The position numbers and the translations under genes were made by a program. Shown piece by piece: positions 17,676-25,065 of a DNA stretch of 64,000 nt. Origin of the DNA: Ramlibacter aurantiacus (GTDB taxonomy: Bacteria > Pseudomonadota > Gammaproteobacteria > Burkholderiales > Burkholderiaceae_C); NCBI RefSeq assembly GCF_016722895.1, contig NZ_JAEQNA010000007.1, positions 62,001 to 126,000 of the forward strand, written 5' to 3'. The notes beneath the pieces are model-generated. The model made no database searches, had not been told where the DNA came from, and saw only the letters and a list, made by a program, of their open reading frames with translations. The number at the start of each line of letters is the position of its first letter. Position 1 is the stretch's first letter.

Positions 17676-18896
17676 ATGCATCTCGAGCTGTCGCAGGTGT
17701 CCGTTCGCTACGCCGGTCGCGCCCACCCGGCGGTGGATGGCGTGTCCTTCGGCCTGCCGGCGGGCGGCATCGGGGTGCTCATCGGCCCCTCGGGCTGCGG
17801 CAAGACCACGCTGCTGCGGGCCATTGCCGGGCTCGAGTCGGTCAGCGCGGGCGAGATCCGCGTCTCGGGCAAGGTCGTCGGCGCCGCCGGCGTGCACCTG
17901 CCCGCCGAGGACCGCCGGATCGGCATGGTTTTCCAGGATTACGCGCTCTTTCCGCACCTGGACATCGGGCGCAATGTCGCCTTCGGCATCTCACGGCTGG
18001 GGCGTGCCGACCGGGGACGCCGGGTGGCCGAGGTGCTGGAGCTGGTCGGCCTGCCGGGTATCGAACGGCGCATGCCGCACGAGCTCTCGGGCGGCCAGCA
18101 GCAGCGCATCGCACTGGCCCGCGCGCTCGCTCCACGGCCCCAGTTGCTGCTGCTGGACGAGCCATTCTCCAACCTCGACGTCGACCTGCGCGAGCGCCTC
18201 GCCCATGAGGTCCGCGGCATCCTGAAGGCCGCGGGTGCCACGGCACTTTTCGTGACGCACGATCAACTCGAAGCCTTTGCCATCGCCGACTCCATCGGCG
18301 TGATGCACGAAGGTCACCTGCACCAGTGGGACGACGCGTACAGCCTCTATCACCGCCCGGCCACCCGCTTCGTGGCGGATTTCATCGGGCACGGCGTCTT
18401 CACCCCCGCCACCATCCGCCAGTGCGACGACAAGGTGGTGGTCGACACCCCCATCGGCCCCTTGAGCGATGTGGCCGAATGCCCCCTGCCCTGCGCGTAC
18501 GCGGGCGGCGAATGTGACGTGCTGCTGCGCGCCGACGACATCCTCCACGACGACGACGCGCCCGTGAAGGCGGAGATCGTCCGCAAGGCCTTCCGCGGCT
18601 CGGAGTTCCTCTACACGCTGCGCCTGGCCAGTGGCCATACGGTGCTGGCGCATGTGCCCAGCCACCACGACCATCGGCTGGGCGAGTGGATCGGCATTCG
18701 CCCGCAGGTCGACCACGTGGTCACGTTCAACCGCAGTTGCCCCGTGCAAGGCCGTGAGCTGTGCCAGATGCCCTGCGCAGCGGCGCAGCCGCCCGCCCCG
18801 CGCGCCACGGTCGTTGCGGCGCCGGGCAGCGGCGGCGGCATCGCCCGGCCGCGCACCGCGCCGATGCCGGCGCACAGCTCGCGCAAGCCCGATTAG
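17676..18896 (+). CDS. fbpC: Iron(III) ABC transporter ATP-binding protein (FbpC-like)
   Basis: A 406-residue ABC ATPase. Walker A GPSGCGKTT is near residues 37-45, Q-loop GMVFQDYALFPH near 87, the signature LSGGQQQR near 134, Walker B LLLLDEPFSNLD near 153 and the H-loop VTHDQ near 191. A TOBE-like regulatory domain follows from about 240. The last 60 residues are unusual: a Cys-bearing segment SCPVQGRELCQMPC and then a Pro/Ala/Gly-rich tail. It powers the permease encoded divergently. The last 4 bases overlap the plsC stop tail to tail. Confidence 0.88.
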   Translation: MHLELSQVSVRYAGRAHPAVDGVSFGLPAGGIGVLIGPSGCGKTTLLRAIAGLESVSAGEIRVSGKVVGAAGVHLPAEDRRIGMVFQDYALFPHLDIGRNVAFGISRLGRADRGRRVAEVLELVGLPGIERRMPHELSGGQQQRIALARALAPRPQLLLLDEPFSNLDVDLRERLAHEVRGILKAAGATALFVTHDQLEAFAIADSIGVMHEGHLHQWDDAYSLYHRPATRFVADFIGHGVFTPATIRQCDDKVVVDTPIGPLSDVAECPLPCAYAGGECDVLLRADDILHDDDAPVKAEIVRKAFRGSEFLYTLRLASGHTVLAHVPSHHDHRLGEWIGIRPQVDHVVTFNRSCPVQGRELCQMPCAAAQPPAPRATVVAAPGSGGGIARPRTAPMPAHSSRKPD

Positions 18897-19630
18897 GCTT
18901 TCCCACGCAGCTCTGCAACCGCGTGTTGCAGCTCCTCGGCCCAGGCGCGCCGGTCGCGGCCCCCTGCGGCCTGCAAGGGGCCATAGTGCACCACCGCCAC
19001 CAGGGGTTCGGCGGTGATCGTTCGCCAGGCCGAGGAGACCAGCGTGTCGTCGCCGATGAAGCACGGGATGTCGGTGCGCCGGCGGCTGGCGGCGTCGATG
19101 AAATCCAGGGCGACCGGCTGGACCGGCGACTGCGTCGAGATGGCCGCCTGCAGCAGGTTGGCATGGAAGGGCAGCACGGTGCGACCGTCGCCGGTCGCCC
19201 CCTCGGGGAACACCGCCACCACCTCGCCGGCCTGCACGCTGGCGGCAATGCGGTGCACCACCCGCATGGCGTCCCGGCGCGACTCGCGCGCGATGTAGAG
19301 CGTGCCGGCGCCGGTGGCCATGCGGCCGATGAAGGGCCAGTGGCGCACGTCGGCCTTCGAGACGAAGCGGCAGTGCCCGGCGGCCAGCAGCACCAGGATG
19401 TCCAGCCACGACAGGTGGTTGGCCACCTGCAGCACCGGCCCGGCCGCGGGCGCACCGCGCACCTCCAGCCGCACGTCCAGCGCCCGCAGCATGCGCCGGG
19501 CCCAGGCCTGCACCTCCTGCTGGCGCTGCAGCGGATCCAGGCGCGGGAATCGCAGCAGCACGGTGAGGTAGCCGGCCAGCACCCCCCACAGGGTGCGCGA
19601 AAGCCGCACGGCCGCGCGACCGGCCTTCAT
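18893..19630 (-). CDS. plsC: 1-acyl-sn-glycerol-3-phosphate acyltransferase
   Basis: A 245-residue membrane-associated enzyme that adds the second acyl chain to make phosphatidic acid. The catalytic motif NHLSWLDIL (HX4D) is near residue 72, the substrate motif FPEGATGDG near 145 and a hydrophobic anchor at residues 12-30. The ATG at 19630 is 10 bases after the pyrX stop, so it closes the yqgE-ruvX-pyrR-pyrB-pyrX-plsC operon. A longer frame upstream to 19801 overlaps pyrX and is not used. Confidence 0.88.
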   Translation of the reverse strand: MKAGRAAVRLSRTLWGVLAGYLTVLLRFPRLDPLQRQQEVQAWARRMLRALDVRLEVRGAPAAGPVLQVANHLSWLDILVLLAAGHCRFVSKADVRHWPFIGRMATGAGTLYIARESRRDAMRVVHRIAASVQAGEVVAVFPEGATGDGRTVLPFHANLLQAAISTQSPVQPVALDFIDAASRRRTDIPCFIGDDTLVSSAWRTITAEPLVAVVHYGPLQAAGGRDRRAWAEELQHAVAELRGKA

Positions 19631-19640
19631 CGCCCCCGCC

Positions 19641-20945
19641 TCAGGCGCGGTCCCACTGCTCGAAGGCGACCTGGCCGCCCACGATCGTGCATCGCACCCG
19701 CCCCGGCAGCTCATAGCTGGAGAACGGGGTGTGCTTGCCCTGGCTGCGCAAGCTTGCGGGCTCCGGCTGCCAGGCCGCGGCCGGGTCGAACACGCAGACA
19801 TCGCCCACGCCGCCTTCGACCAGCTGGCCGCAGCTGGCCTGCAGCGTGCGCAGGGCCGCGCCCAGCACGCGGGCCGGCTCTGAACTCACCACGGCCAAGG
19901 CTCGAGCCATGCCGGCGCCGCTGTCCTGGCCCCACTTGAGCGCGAGGCTCAGCAGCAGCTCGAGCCCCGTGGCGCCTGGCTCGGCCTCGGCGAAGGGCAA
20001 GGTCTTGGCGTCCTCCTTCACCGGGGTGTGGTCGGACACCAGGGCATCGACGGTGCCGTCGGCCAGGCCCTGGCGCAGGGCGTCGCGGTCACGCTGCTGG
20101 CGCAGCGGCGGGTTCAGGCGGGCGCGGCTGTCGAAGTAGCCGATGTCCACGTCGGTCAGGTGCAGCGAATTGACGCTCACATCGCAGGTGACGGGCAGGC
20201 CGCGCGCCTTGGCCTGGCGCACCAGCTCCACCCCGTCCGCGCTGCTCAGGCGGCACAGGTGCACGCGCGCGCCGGTGGTTTTCATCAACTCGAAAATCGT
20301 GTGCAGGGCGATGGTCTCGGCGGCTACCGGCACGCCGGCCAGGCCCAATCGGGTGGCCAGTGGCCCGCTGGCGGCGACCCCCCGACCCAGGTGCAGCTCC
20401 TGCGGGCGCAGCCAGACCGAATAGCCGAAGGTGGATGCGTACTGCAGGGCGCGCTGCAGCACCTGCGTGTTCGCCAGCGGCACCTCGGCCTGGCTGAAAC
20501 CCACGCACCCCGCCTCGACCAGTTCGACCATCTCGGTCAGCACCTCGCCCTGCAAGCCGCGGGTGAGCGCACCCAGCGGGAACACGCGCGCCTGGTGCAG
20601 CTTCTCGGCGCGCATCTTGAGCATCTCCACCAGGCCGGGTTCGTCCAGCACCGGGTCGGTGTCCGGCGGGCACACCAGGCAGCTCACGCCGCCCGCGACG
20701 GCCGCGGCCATTTCGCTCTCGAGCATGCCCTCGTGCTCGTGGCCCGGTTCGCGCAGGCGGGCGGCCAGGTCCACCAGCCCCGAGGTCACGACGCAGCCGG
20801 TGGCGTCGATCACGCGGTTGGGCGCGAAATTGGCCGGGACCCGCCCCAGGCCCACGATGCGGCCGGCGGCCAGGGCCACGTCGCCGGTCTCGTCGCGCCG
20901 GCTCGCCGGGTCGATCAGGCGCCCGTTCTTGATCAGGATCTTCAT
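19641..20945 (-). CDS. pyrX: Dihydroorotase-like protein lacking metal ligands (PyrX, probably non-catalytic)
   Basis: A 434-residue amidohydrolase of the dihydroorotase family. In active enzymes the metal-binding motif is DxHxHLREPG; here residues 59-68 read DLAARLREPG, so both histidines are replaced (by Ala61 and Arg63). Other parts of the fold remain, including VSDHTPVKEDAK. This matches the pseudo-dihydroorotase PyrX/PyrC', known in pseudomonads as a structural partner of aspartate carbamoyltransferase. It starts 2 bases after the pyrB stop, as expected for a tightly co-translated complex. An active dihydroorotase should be encoded elsewhere in the genome. Confidence 0.87.
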   Translation of the reverse strand: MKILIKNGRLIDPASRRDETGDVALAAGRIVGLGRVPANFAPNRVIDATGCVVTSGLVDLAARLREPGHEHEGMLESEMAAAVAGGVSCLVCPPDTDPVLDEPGLVEMLKMRAEKLHQARVFPLGALTRGLQGEVLTEMVELVEAGCVGFSQAEVPLANTQVLQRALQYASTFGYSVWLRPQELHLGRGVAASGPLATRLGLAGVPVAAETIALHTIFELMKTTGARVHLCRLSSADGVELVRQAKARGLPVTCDVSVNSLHLTDVDIGYFDSRARLNPPLRQQRDRDALRQGLADGTVDALVSDHTPVKEDAKTLPFAEAEPGATGLELLLSLALKWGQDSGAGMARALAVVSSEPARVLGAALRTLQASCGQLVEGGVGDVCVFDPAAAWQPEPASLRSQGKHTPFSSYELPGRVRCTIVGGQVAFEQWDRA

Positions 20946-20947
20946 GG

Positions 20948-21910
20948 TCAGGCTTCGTTGCCGGAGACGATGCTCATCACCGCCATGCGCACCGCGATGC
21001 CGAAGGTCACCTGCGGCAGGATCACGCTCTGGCGGCCATCCACCACGGCCGAGTCGATCTCGACGCCGCGGTTGATCGGTCCGGGATGCATCACGATGGC
21101 GTCGGGCTTGGCCAGCCGCAGCTTGTCGGGGGTGAGGCCGAAGCTCTTGAAGAACTCCTGCGACGAGGGCAGCAGCGCGCCGCTCATGCGTTCGTTCTGC
21201 AGCCGCAGCATGATCACCACGTCACAACCGCGGATGCCTTCCTCCAGGCTGTGGAACACGCGCACGCCCATGTGCGACAGGTCGCCCGGCACCAGGGTCT
21301 TGGGCCCGACCACCCGCACCTCGGCGCAGCCGAGCGTGGTGAGGGCATGGATGTCCGAACGCGCCACCCGCGAATGCAGCACGTCACCCACGATGGCGAC
21401 GGTGAGCTGCGTGAAGTCTTTCTTGTAGTGGCGGATGGTGTACATGTCGAGCAGCCCCTGCGTGGGATGCGCGTGCCGGCCATCGCCGGCATTGATCACG
21501 TGCACGTGCGGCGCCACGTGCTGGGCGATCAGGTAGGGCGCGCCCGACTCGCTGTGCCGCACCACGAACATGTCGGCCGCCATGGCCGAGAGGTTGGCGA
21601 TGGTGTCCAGCAGCGATTCGCCCTTGGCCGCCGACGAACGCGAGATGTCGAGGTTGATGACGTCGGCCGACAGCCGCGTCGCCGCGATCTCGAACGTGGT
21701 GCGGGTGCGGGTGCTGTTCTCGAAGAACAGGTTGAACACACTCTTGCCACGCAGCAGCGGCACCTTCTTGACTTCGCGATCGCTCACGCTCACGAAGCTC
21801 GAGGCGGTGTCCAGGATGTGGGTGATGATGTCGCGCGGCAGGCCTTCGGTGGACAGCAGGTGGATCAGCTCGCCGTTGCGATTGAGTTGCGGGTTTCGCT
21901 TGAAGAGCAT
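20948..21910 (-). CDS. pyrB: Aspartate carbamoyltransferase catalytic subunit
   Basis: A 320-residue enzyme that joins carbamoyl phosphate and aspartate in the first committed step of pyrimidine synthesis. The carbamoyl-phosphate site [13 protein letters not shown] is near residue 63, and [16 protein letters not shown] near 137 supplies further active-site residues. The length fits the catalytic chain. The neighbouring pyrX, and no visible pyrI, suggest the pseudomonad-type PyrB-PyrX complex. It starts 3 bases after the pyrR stop. Confidence 0.95.
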   Translation of the reverse strand: MLFKRNPQLNRNGELIHLLSTEGLPRDIITHILDTASSFVSVSDREVKKVPLLRGKSVFNLFFENSTRTRTTFEIAATRLSADVINLDISRSSAAKGESLLDTIANLSAMAADMFVVRHSESGAPYLIAQHVAPHVHVINAGDGRHAHPTQGLLDMYTIRHYKKDFTQLTVAIVGDVLHSRVARSDIHALTTLGCAEVRVVGPKTLVPGDLSHMGVRVFHSLEEGIRGCDVVIMLRLQNERMSGALLPSSQEFFKSFGLTPDKLRLAKPDAIVMHPGPINRGVEIDSAVVDGRQSVILPQVTFGIAVRMAVMSIVSGNEA

Positions 21911-21913
21911 GCG

Positions 21914-22429
21914 TCAGGCGCCTTCCACCTTGAAGCTGAACCGGCCCTGCGCATCGCGCGCGAGCTCCAGCGATTGCGCGTCCGGCAGCGACACGCGCGC
22001 AGCCGCGAAGTCCGCCTGCACCGGCAGCTCGCGCCCACCGCGATCCACCAGCACCGCCAGCTGCACGCGGGCCGGACGCCCATAGTCGAACAACTCGTTG
22101 AGCACCGCGCGGATGGTGCGGCCGGTGTAGAGCACGTCGTCGAGCAGGACGATGCGCGCGTCATTCACCTCAAAGGGCAGCAGCGTCTGCTGGCCCGCGC
22201 CCGACATGCCGCGGCGCGCGAAATCATCACGGTGCATGGCCGAGGAGATGACCCCCGGCGGACCGGACAGCCCCAGGTCCTGCTGCAGCCGCTCGGCCAG
22301 CCACGCGCCGCCCGAGGTGATGCCCACCAGGCGGGCGTCGGCCCCCATCAGGCCGCGCACGCCGCGAAGCAGCTCGCGGTACAGCGCCTCGGCGTCGAGC
22401 AGCAAGGCGCCCTCGCCTGTTCGGTTCAT
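21914..22429 (-). CDS. pyrR: PyrR bifunctional pyrimidine regulator / uracil phosphoribosyltransferase
   Basis: A 171-residue phosphoribosyltransferase-fold protein. The PRPP-binding loop is VLLDDVLYTGRTIRA near residue 95, and GITSGGAWLAERL is near 37. PyrR proteins bind pyr mRNA or act as uracil phosphoribosyltransferase. The ATG overlaps the ruvX stop by 4 bases (ATGA), with GAGGAG upstream. I see no leader attenuator immediately before it because it is embedded in an operon, so RNA control here is uncertain. Confidence 0.92.
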   Translation of the reverse strand: MNRTGEGALLLDAEALYRELLRGVRGLMGADARLVGITSGGAWLAERLQQDLGLSGPPGVISSAMHRDDFARRGMSGAGQQTLLPFEVNDARIVLLDDVLYTGRTIRAVLNELFDYGRPARVQLAVLVDRGGRELPVQADFAAARVSLPDAQSLELARDAQGRFSFKVEGA

Positions 22430-22839
22430 CCAATACTCCTCAGAAACTGTTCAAGGATCACGCAGGCGGCGCCGGCGTCGGCATCGGCCGCGCCGTCCGA
22501 GCGCGCCTCGGTCGTGCTGTAGCGCTCATCGACCTCGTACACCGGCAGGCCCAGCCGGCCATGCAGCTGGCGGGCGAACTTGCGGGCACGGGCGGTATTT
22601 TCGTGGCTGGCGCCATCGGGATGGAACGGCACCCCGACCACCAGCGCGTCGGGCTGCCACTCGCGAACCCGGGCCTCGGCTTCGTTCAGGCGCGACGCCC
22701 CTTCGGCGCGGATGGTCCGCTGGGGCGTGGCCGTGCGCATCAGCCGGTTGCCCACGGCGACTCCGGTGCGCCTGAGCCCGTAGTCGAAAGCAAGGAAGGT
22801 CTGGAAATGCGGGGGAACGTCGGGCCGGGCGGCGCTCAC
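22426..22839 (-). CDS. ruvX: Putative Holliday junction resolvase / pre-16S rRNA nuclease RuvX (YqgF)
   Basis: A 137-residue RNase-H-fold nuclease. The first acidic motif is FLAFDYGLRRTGVAVGN near residue 18, the second ALVVGVPFHPDG near 65, and the third YEVDERYSTTEA near 100, with the final acidic residue in DADAGAACVILE. It matures the 16S rRNA 5' end and may resolve recombination junctions. It starts at a GTG (22839) that lies inside one copy of a 16-nt direct repeat. The original start may have been the ATG now stranded at 22937. Confidence 0.88.
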   Translation of the reverse strand: MSAARPDVPPHFQTFLAFDYGLRRTGVAVGNRLMRTATPQRTIRAEGASRLNEAEARVREWQPDALVVGVPFHPDGASHENTARARKFARQLHGRLGLPVYEVDERYSTTEARSDGAADADAGAACVILEQFLRSIG

Positions 22840-22936
22840 GGGGTGACCTCCCCCAGGCTTGCCCGCTGCGCGGGCTGCTCCTCCCCCCTGCGCAAGCGGA
22901 GGGGGCGAGCGCCTTCGGGCGGCCGGGCGGCGCTCA
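22823..22936. repeat. 82-nt palindrome-rich insert flanked by 16-nt direct repeats
   Basis: The sequence GGCCGGGCGGCGCTCA occurs at 22823-22838 and again at 22921-22936. Between them lie 82 bases with two hairpins: GCCCGC/GCGGGC, and CTCCCC/GGGGAG around TGCGCAAGC. On the coding strand each repeat copy reads TGAGCGCCGCCCGGCC: one holds the yqgE stop with an overlapping ATG, the other the present ruvX start (GTG). This is what an insertion with target duplication at a former ATGA junction would leave. Confidence 0.7.
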
Positions 22937-23536
22937 TGCGTGCCCCGCGTCGCGCGAGAGCATCCAGCTCTCCAGACCCAGCAGCCCGAGCGCCTTCTGG
23001 TAACGCTGCTCCACCGGTGTGTCGAAGATGACGGCGGGGTCGGCTCCGACGGTGAGCCAACTGTTCTCGGCGAGCTCGGACTCGAGCTGCCCCTCGCCCC
23101 ATTGCGAATACCCCAGCGAGACCAGCACCTTGCGCGGCCCGGCGCCGGTGGACAGCGCCTCCAGCACGTCCTTGGAGGTGGTCATCTCCAGGCCGCCAGG
23201 AATGGTCATGGTCGAGGCGTACACCGTTTCGTTCGGCTCGCTGCCGCCGGCATAGACCGCCTCGTGCAGCACGAAGCCCCGCTCGGTGGCGATGGGTCCG
23301 CCCTGGAACACCGGCGCGGCCATCAGGTCGTCCCGCCCCAGCGGCAGGTCCACTTTCTCGAACAAGTGCTTGAGGTTGATGTCGCTGGGCTTGTTGATCA
23401 CGATGCCGAGGGCGCCGCGCGAACTGTGCTCGCACAGATAGATGACGCTGCCCGCGAAGCGGGCGTCTTCCATGCCCGGCATGGCGATCAGGAAGTGATG
23501 CGTCAGGTTGATCGCGTCGGCATCGGTTGCGGGCAT
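22934..23536 (-). CDS. YqgE/AlgH family protein (UPF0301)
   Basis: A 200-residue soluble protein. Family hallmarks are TDADAINLTHHFLIAMPGMED at the start (without its first residue), VIYLCEHSSRGALGIVINKP near residue 35, GGPIATERGFVLHE near 85 and GYSQWGEGQLESELAENSW near 140. Its biochemical role is unsettled, although related AlgH is linked to alginate control in Pseudomonas. The ATG at 23536 gives the family N-terminus; a GTG at 23554 would add six residues. It is the first gene of the pyr operon. Confidence 0.87.
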   Translation of the reverse strand: MPATDADAINLTHHFLIAMPGMEDARFAGSVIYLCEHSSRGALGIVINKPSDINLKHLFEKVDLPLGRDDLMAAPVFQGGPIATERGFVLHEAVYAGGSEPNETVYASTMTIPGGLEMTTSKDVLEALSTGAGPRKVLVSLGYSQWGEGQLESELAENSWLTVGADPAVIFDTPVEQRYQKALGLLGLESWMLSRDAGHA

Positions 23537-23568
23537 GATGCGGATTTTACGCACCCCCCCTTGATCCG

Positions 23569-25065
23569 ATGCCCCCGTCCGGCCCGCCAGACAAGCCCCA
23601 CGCGGCCGGACTGATGTGGTTCCGGCGCGACCTGCGCGCCCACGACAACGTCGCGCTGGCCCAGGCCCTGCGCCACTGCGCGCGCGTGCACGCGGTCTTC
23701 GTCTTCGACCGCCCCATCCTCGACCCCTTGCCGCGCCAGGACCGGCGCGTGAGCTTCATCCGCGAATCCCTGGTGCAACTGGACGAGGCGCTGCGGACGC
23801 TGGCCGGCTCGGCGCAGGCCGGGCTGATCGTCCGCCACGCCGCCGCGGCCGACGAGGTGCCGCGCCTGGCACGCGAGCTGCGCGTGCAGGCGGTGTTCGC
23901 CAACCACGATGACGAGCCGGCCGCGCTGGCCCGCGACGCCGGGGTGCGTGCCGCGCTCACCGCGGCCGGCATCGCGCTGCACACCTTCAAGGACCACACG
24001 ATCTTCGAGCGCCGCGAGGTGCTGACCCAGGCGGGCACCCCGTTCTCGGTGTTCACCCCCTACCAGCGAGCCTGGCTGGCCAAGGCGGACGATGTCGACT
24101 TCGAGCCGCATGCCGTCGAGCCGCATGCCCACGCGCTCGCGGACCGGCCCGCGACATACGGCCGGCCCGTTCCCCTGCTCAGCGAGATCGGGTTCGAGCC
24201 TGCCGCGCTGCCGATCCCGGCGGGGATCGAGGGCGCGTCCAAGCTCCTCGAGAACTTCGCCGAACGGATCGACCGCTACCACGAGCTGCGCGATTTCCCG
24301 GCGTTGCGCGGGCCCAGCTACCTCGGTGTGCACCTGCGCTTCGGCACCCTGTCGATCCGGCAGGCGGCAGGCGCGGCGCGGCAGCGCGCCGCACGGGGCA
24401 GCGCCGGCGCCGCCACCTGGCTCAAGGAGCTGATCTGGCGGGAGTTCTACTTCCAGATCCTGGCCAACTTCGCGCATGTGGCCGACGCCTCCGGCGGCAG
24501 CCACTCGTTTCGCCGTGAATACGACGCGATCGAATGGGAACGCGGCCCCGGGGCCGACGCGCTGTTCGCAGCCTGGTGCGAAGGCCGCACCGGCTACCCG
24601 CTGGTGGACGCCGCGATGCGGCAACTGGCCAGCACGGGTTACATGCACAACCGCCTGCGCATGGTGGCCGCCAGTTTCCTGTGCAAGGACCTGGGGCTGG
24701 ACTGGCGCTCGGGCGAGCGCTGGTTCGCCCGCCTGCTGAACGACTTCGAACTGGCGTCGAACAACGGCGGCTGGCAGTGGGCGAGCTCCTCGGGGTGCGA
24801 TGCGCAGCCCTGGTTCCGCATCTTCAACCCCGTGACGCAAAGCCGGCGATTCGACACCGACGGCCGTTTCATCCGCCGCTACGTGCCCGAGCTGGCTGGC
24901 CTGGAAGGGGCGGCGCTGCATGCCCCATGGACCGCGTCTTCCGCACAGCTTGCGCAGGCGGGTGTGCGGCTGGGCCTGGACTATCCGCGGCCGGTGGTGG
25001 ACCACGCGGCCGCACGGGAGCGCACCCTGCGCCGCTACGCGGTGGTCAAGGCGGCCGCGCAGTAG
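23569..25065 (+). CDS. phrB: Deoxyribodipyrimidine photolyase (CPD class I)
   Basis: A 498-residue blue-light repair enzyme that splits cyclobutane pyrimidine dimers using FADH-. The antenna-binding N-terminal domain begins GLMWFRRDLRAHDNVALAQ. The FAD domain contains WREFYFQILANFAH, DAAMRQLASTGYMHNRLRM near residue 350, FLCKDLGLDWRSGERWF, and NNGGWQWASSSGCDAQPW near 405, with conserved tryptophans for electron transfer. It is divergent from yqgE. Its last 31 bases overlap the 3' end of the pilL gene tail to tail. Confidence 0.93.
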   Translation: MPPSGPPDKPHAAGLMWFRRDLRAHDNVALAQALRHCARVHAVFVFDRPILDPLPRQDRRVSFIRESLVQLDEALRTLAGSAQAGLIVRHAAAADEVPRLARELRVQAVFANHDDEPAALARDAGVRAALTAAGIALHTFKDHTIFERREVLTQAGTPFSVFTPYQRAWLAKADDVDFEPHAVEPHAHALADRPATYGRPVPLLSEIGFEPAALPIPAGIEGASKLLENFAERIDRYHELRDFPALRGPSYLGVHLRFGTLSIRQAAGAARQRAARGSAGAATWLKELIWREFYFQILANFAHVADASGGSHSFRREYDAIEWERGPGADALFAAWCEGRTGYPLVDAAMRQLASTGYMHNRLRMVAASFLCKDLGLDWRSGERWFARLLNDFELASNNGGWQWASSSGCDAQPWFRIFNPVTQSRRFDTDGRFIRRYVPELAGLEGAALHAPWTASSAQLAQAGVRLGLDYPRPVVDHAAARERTLRRYAVVKAAAQ

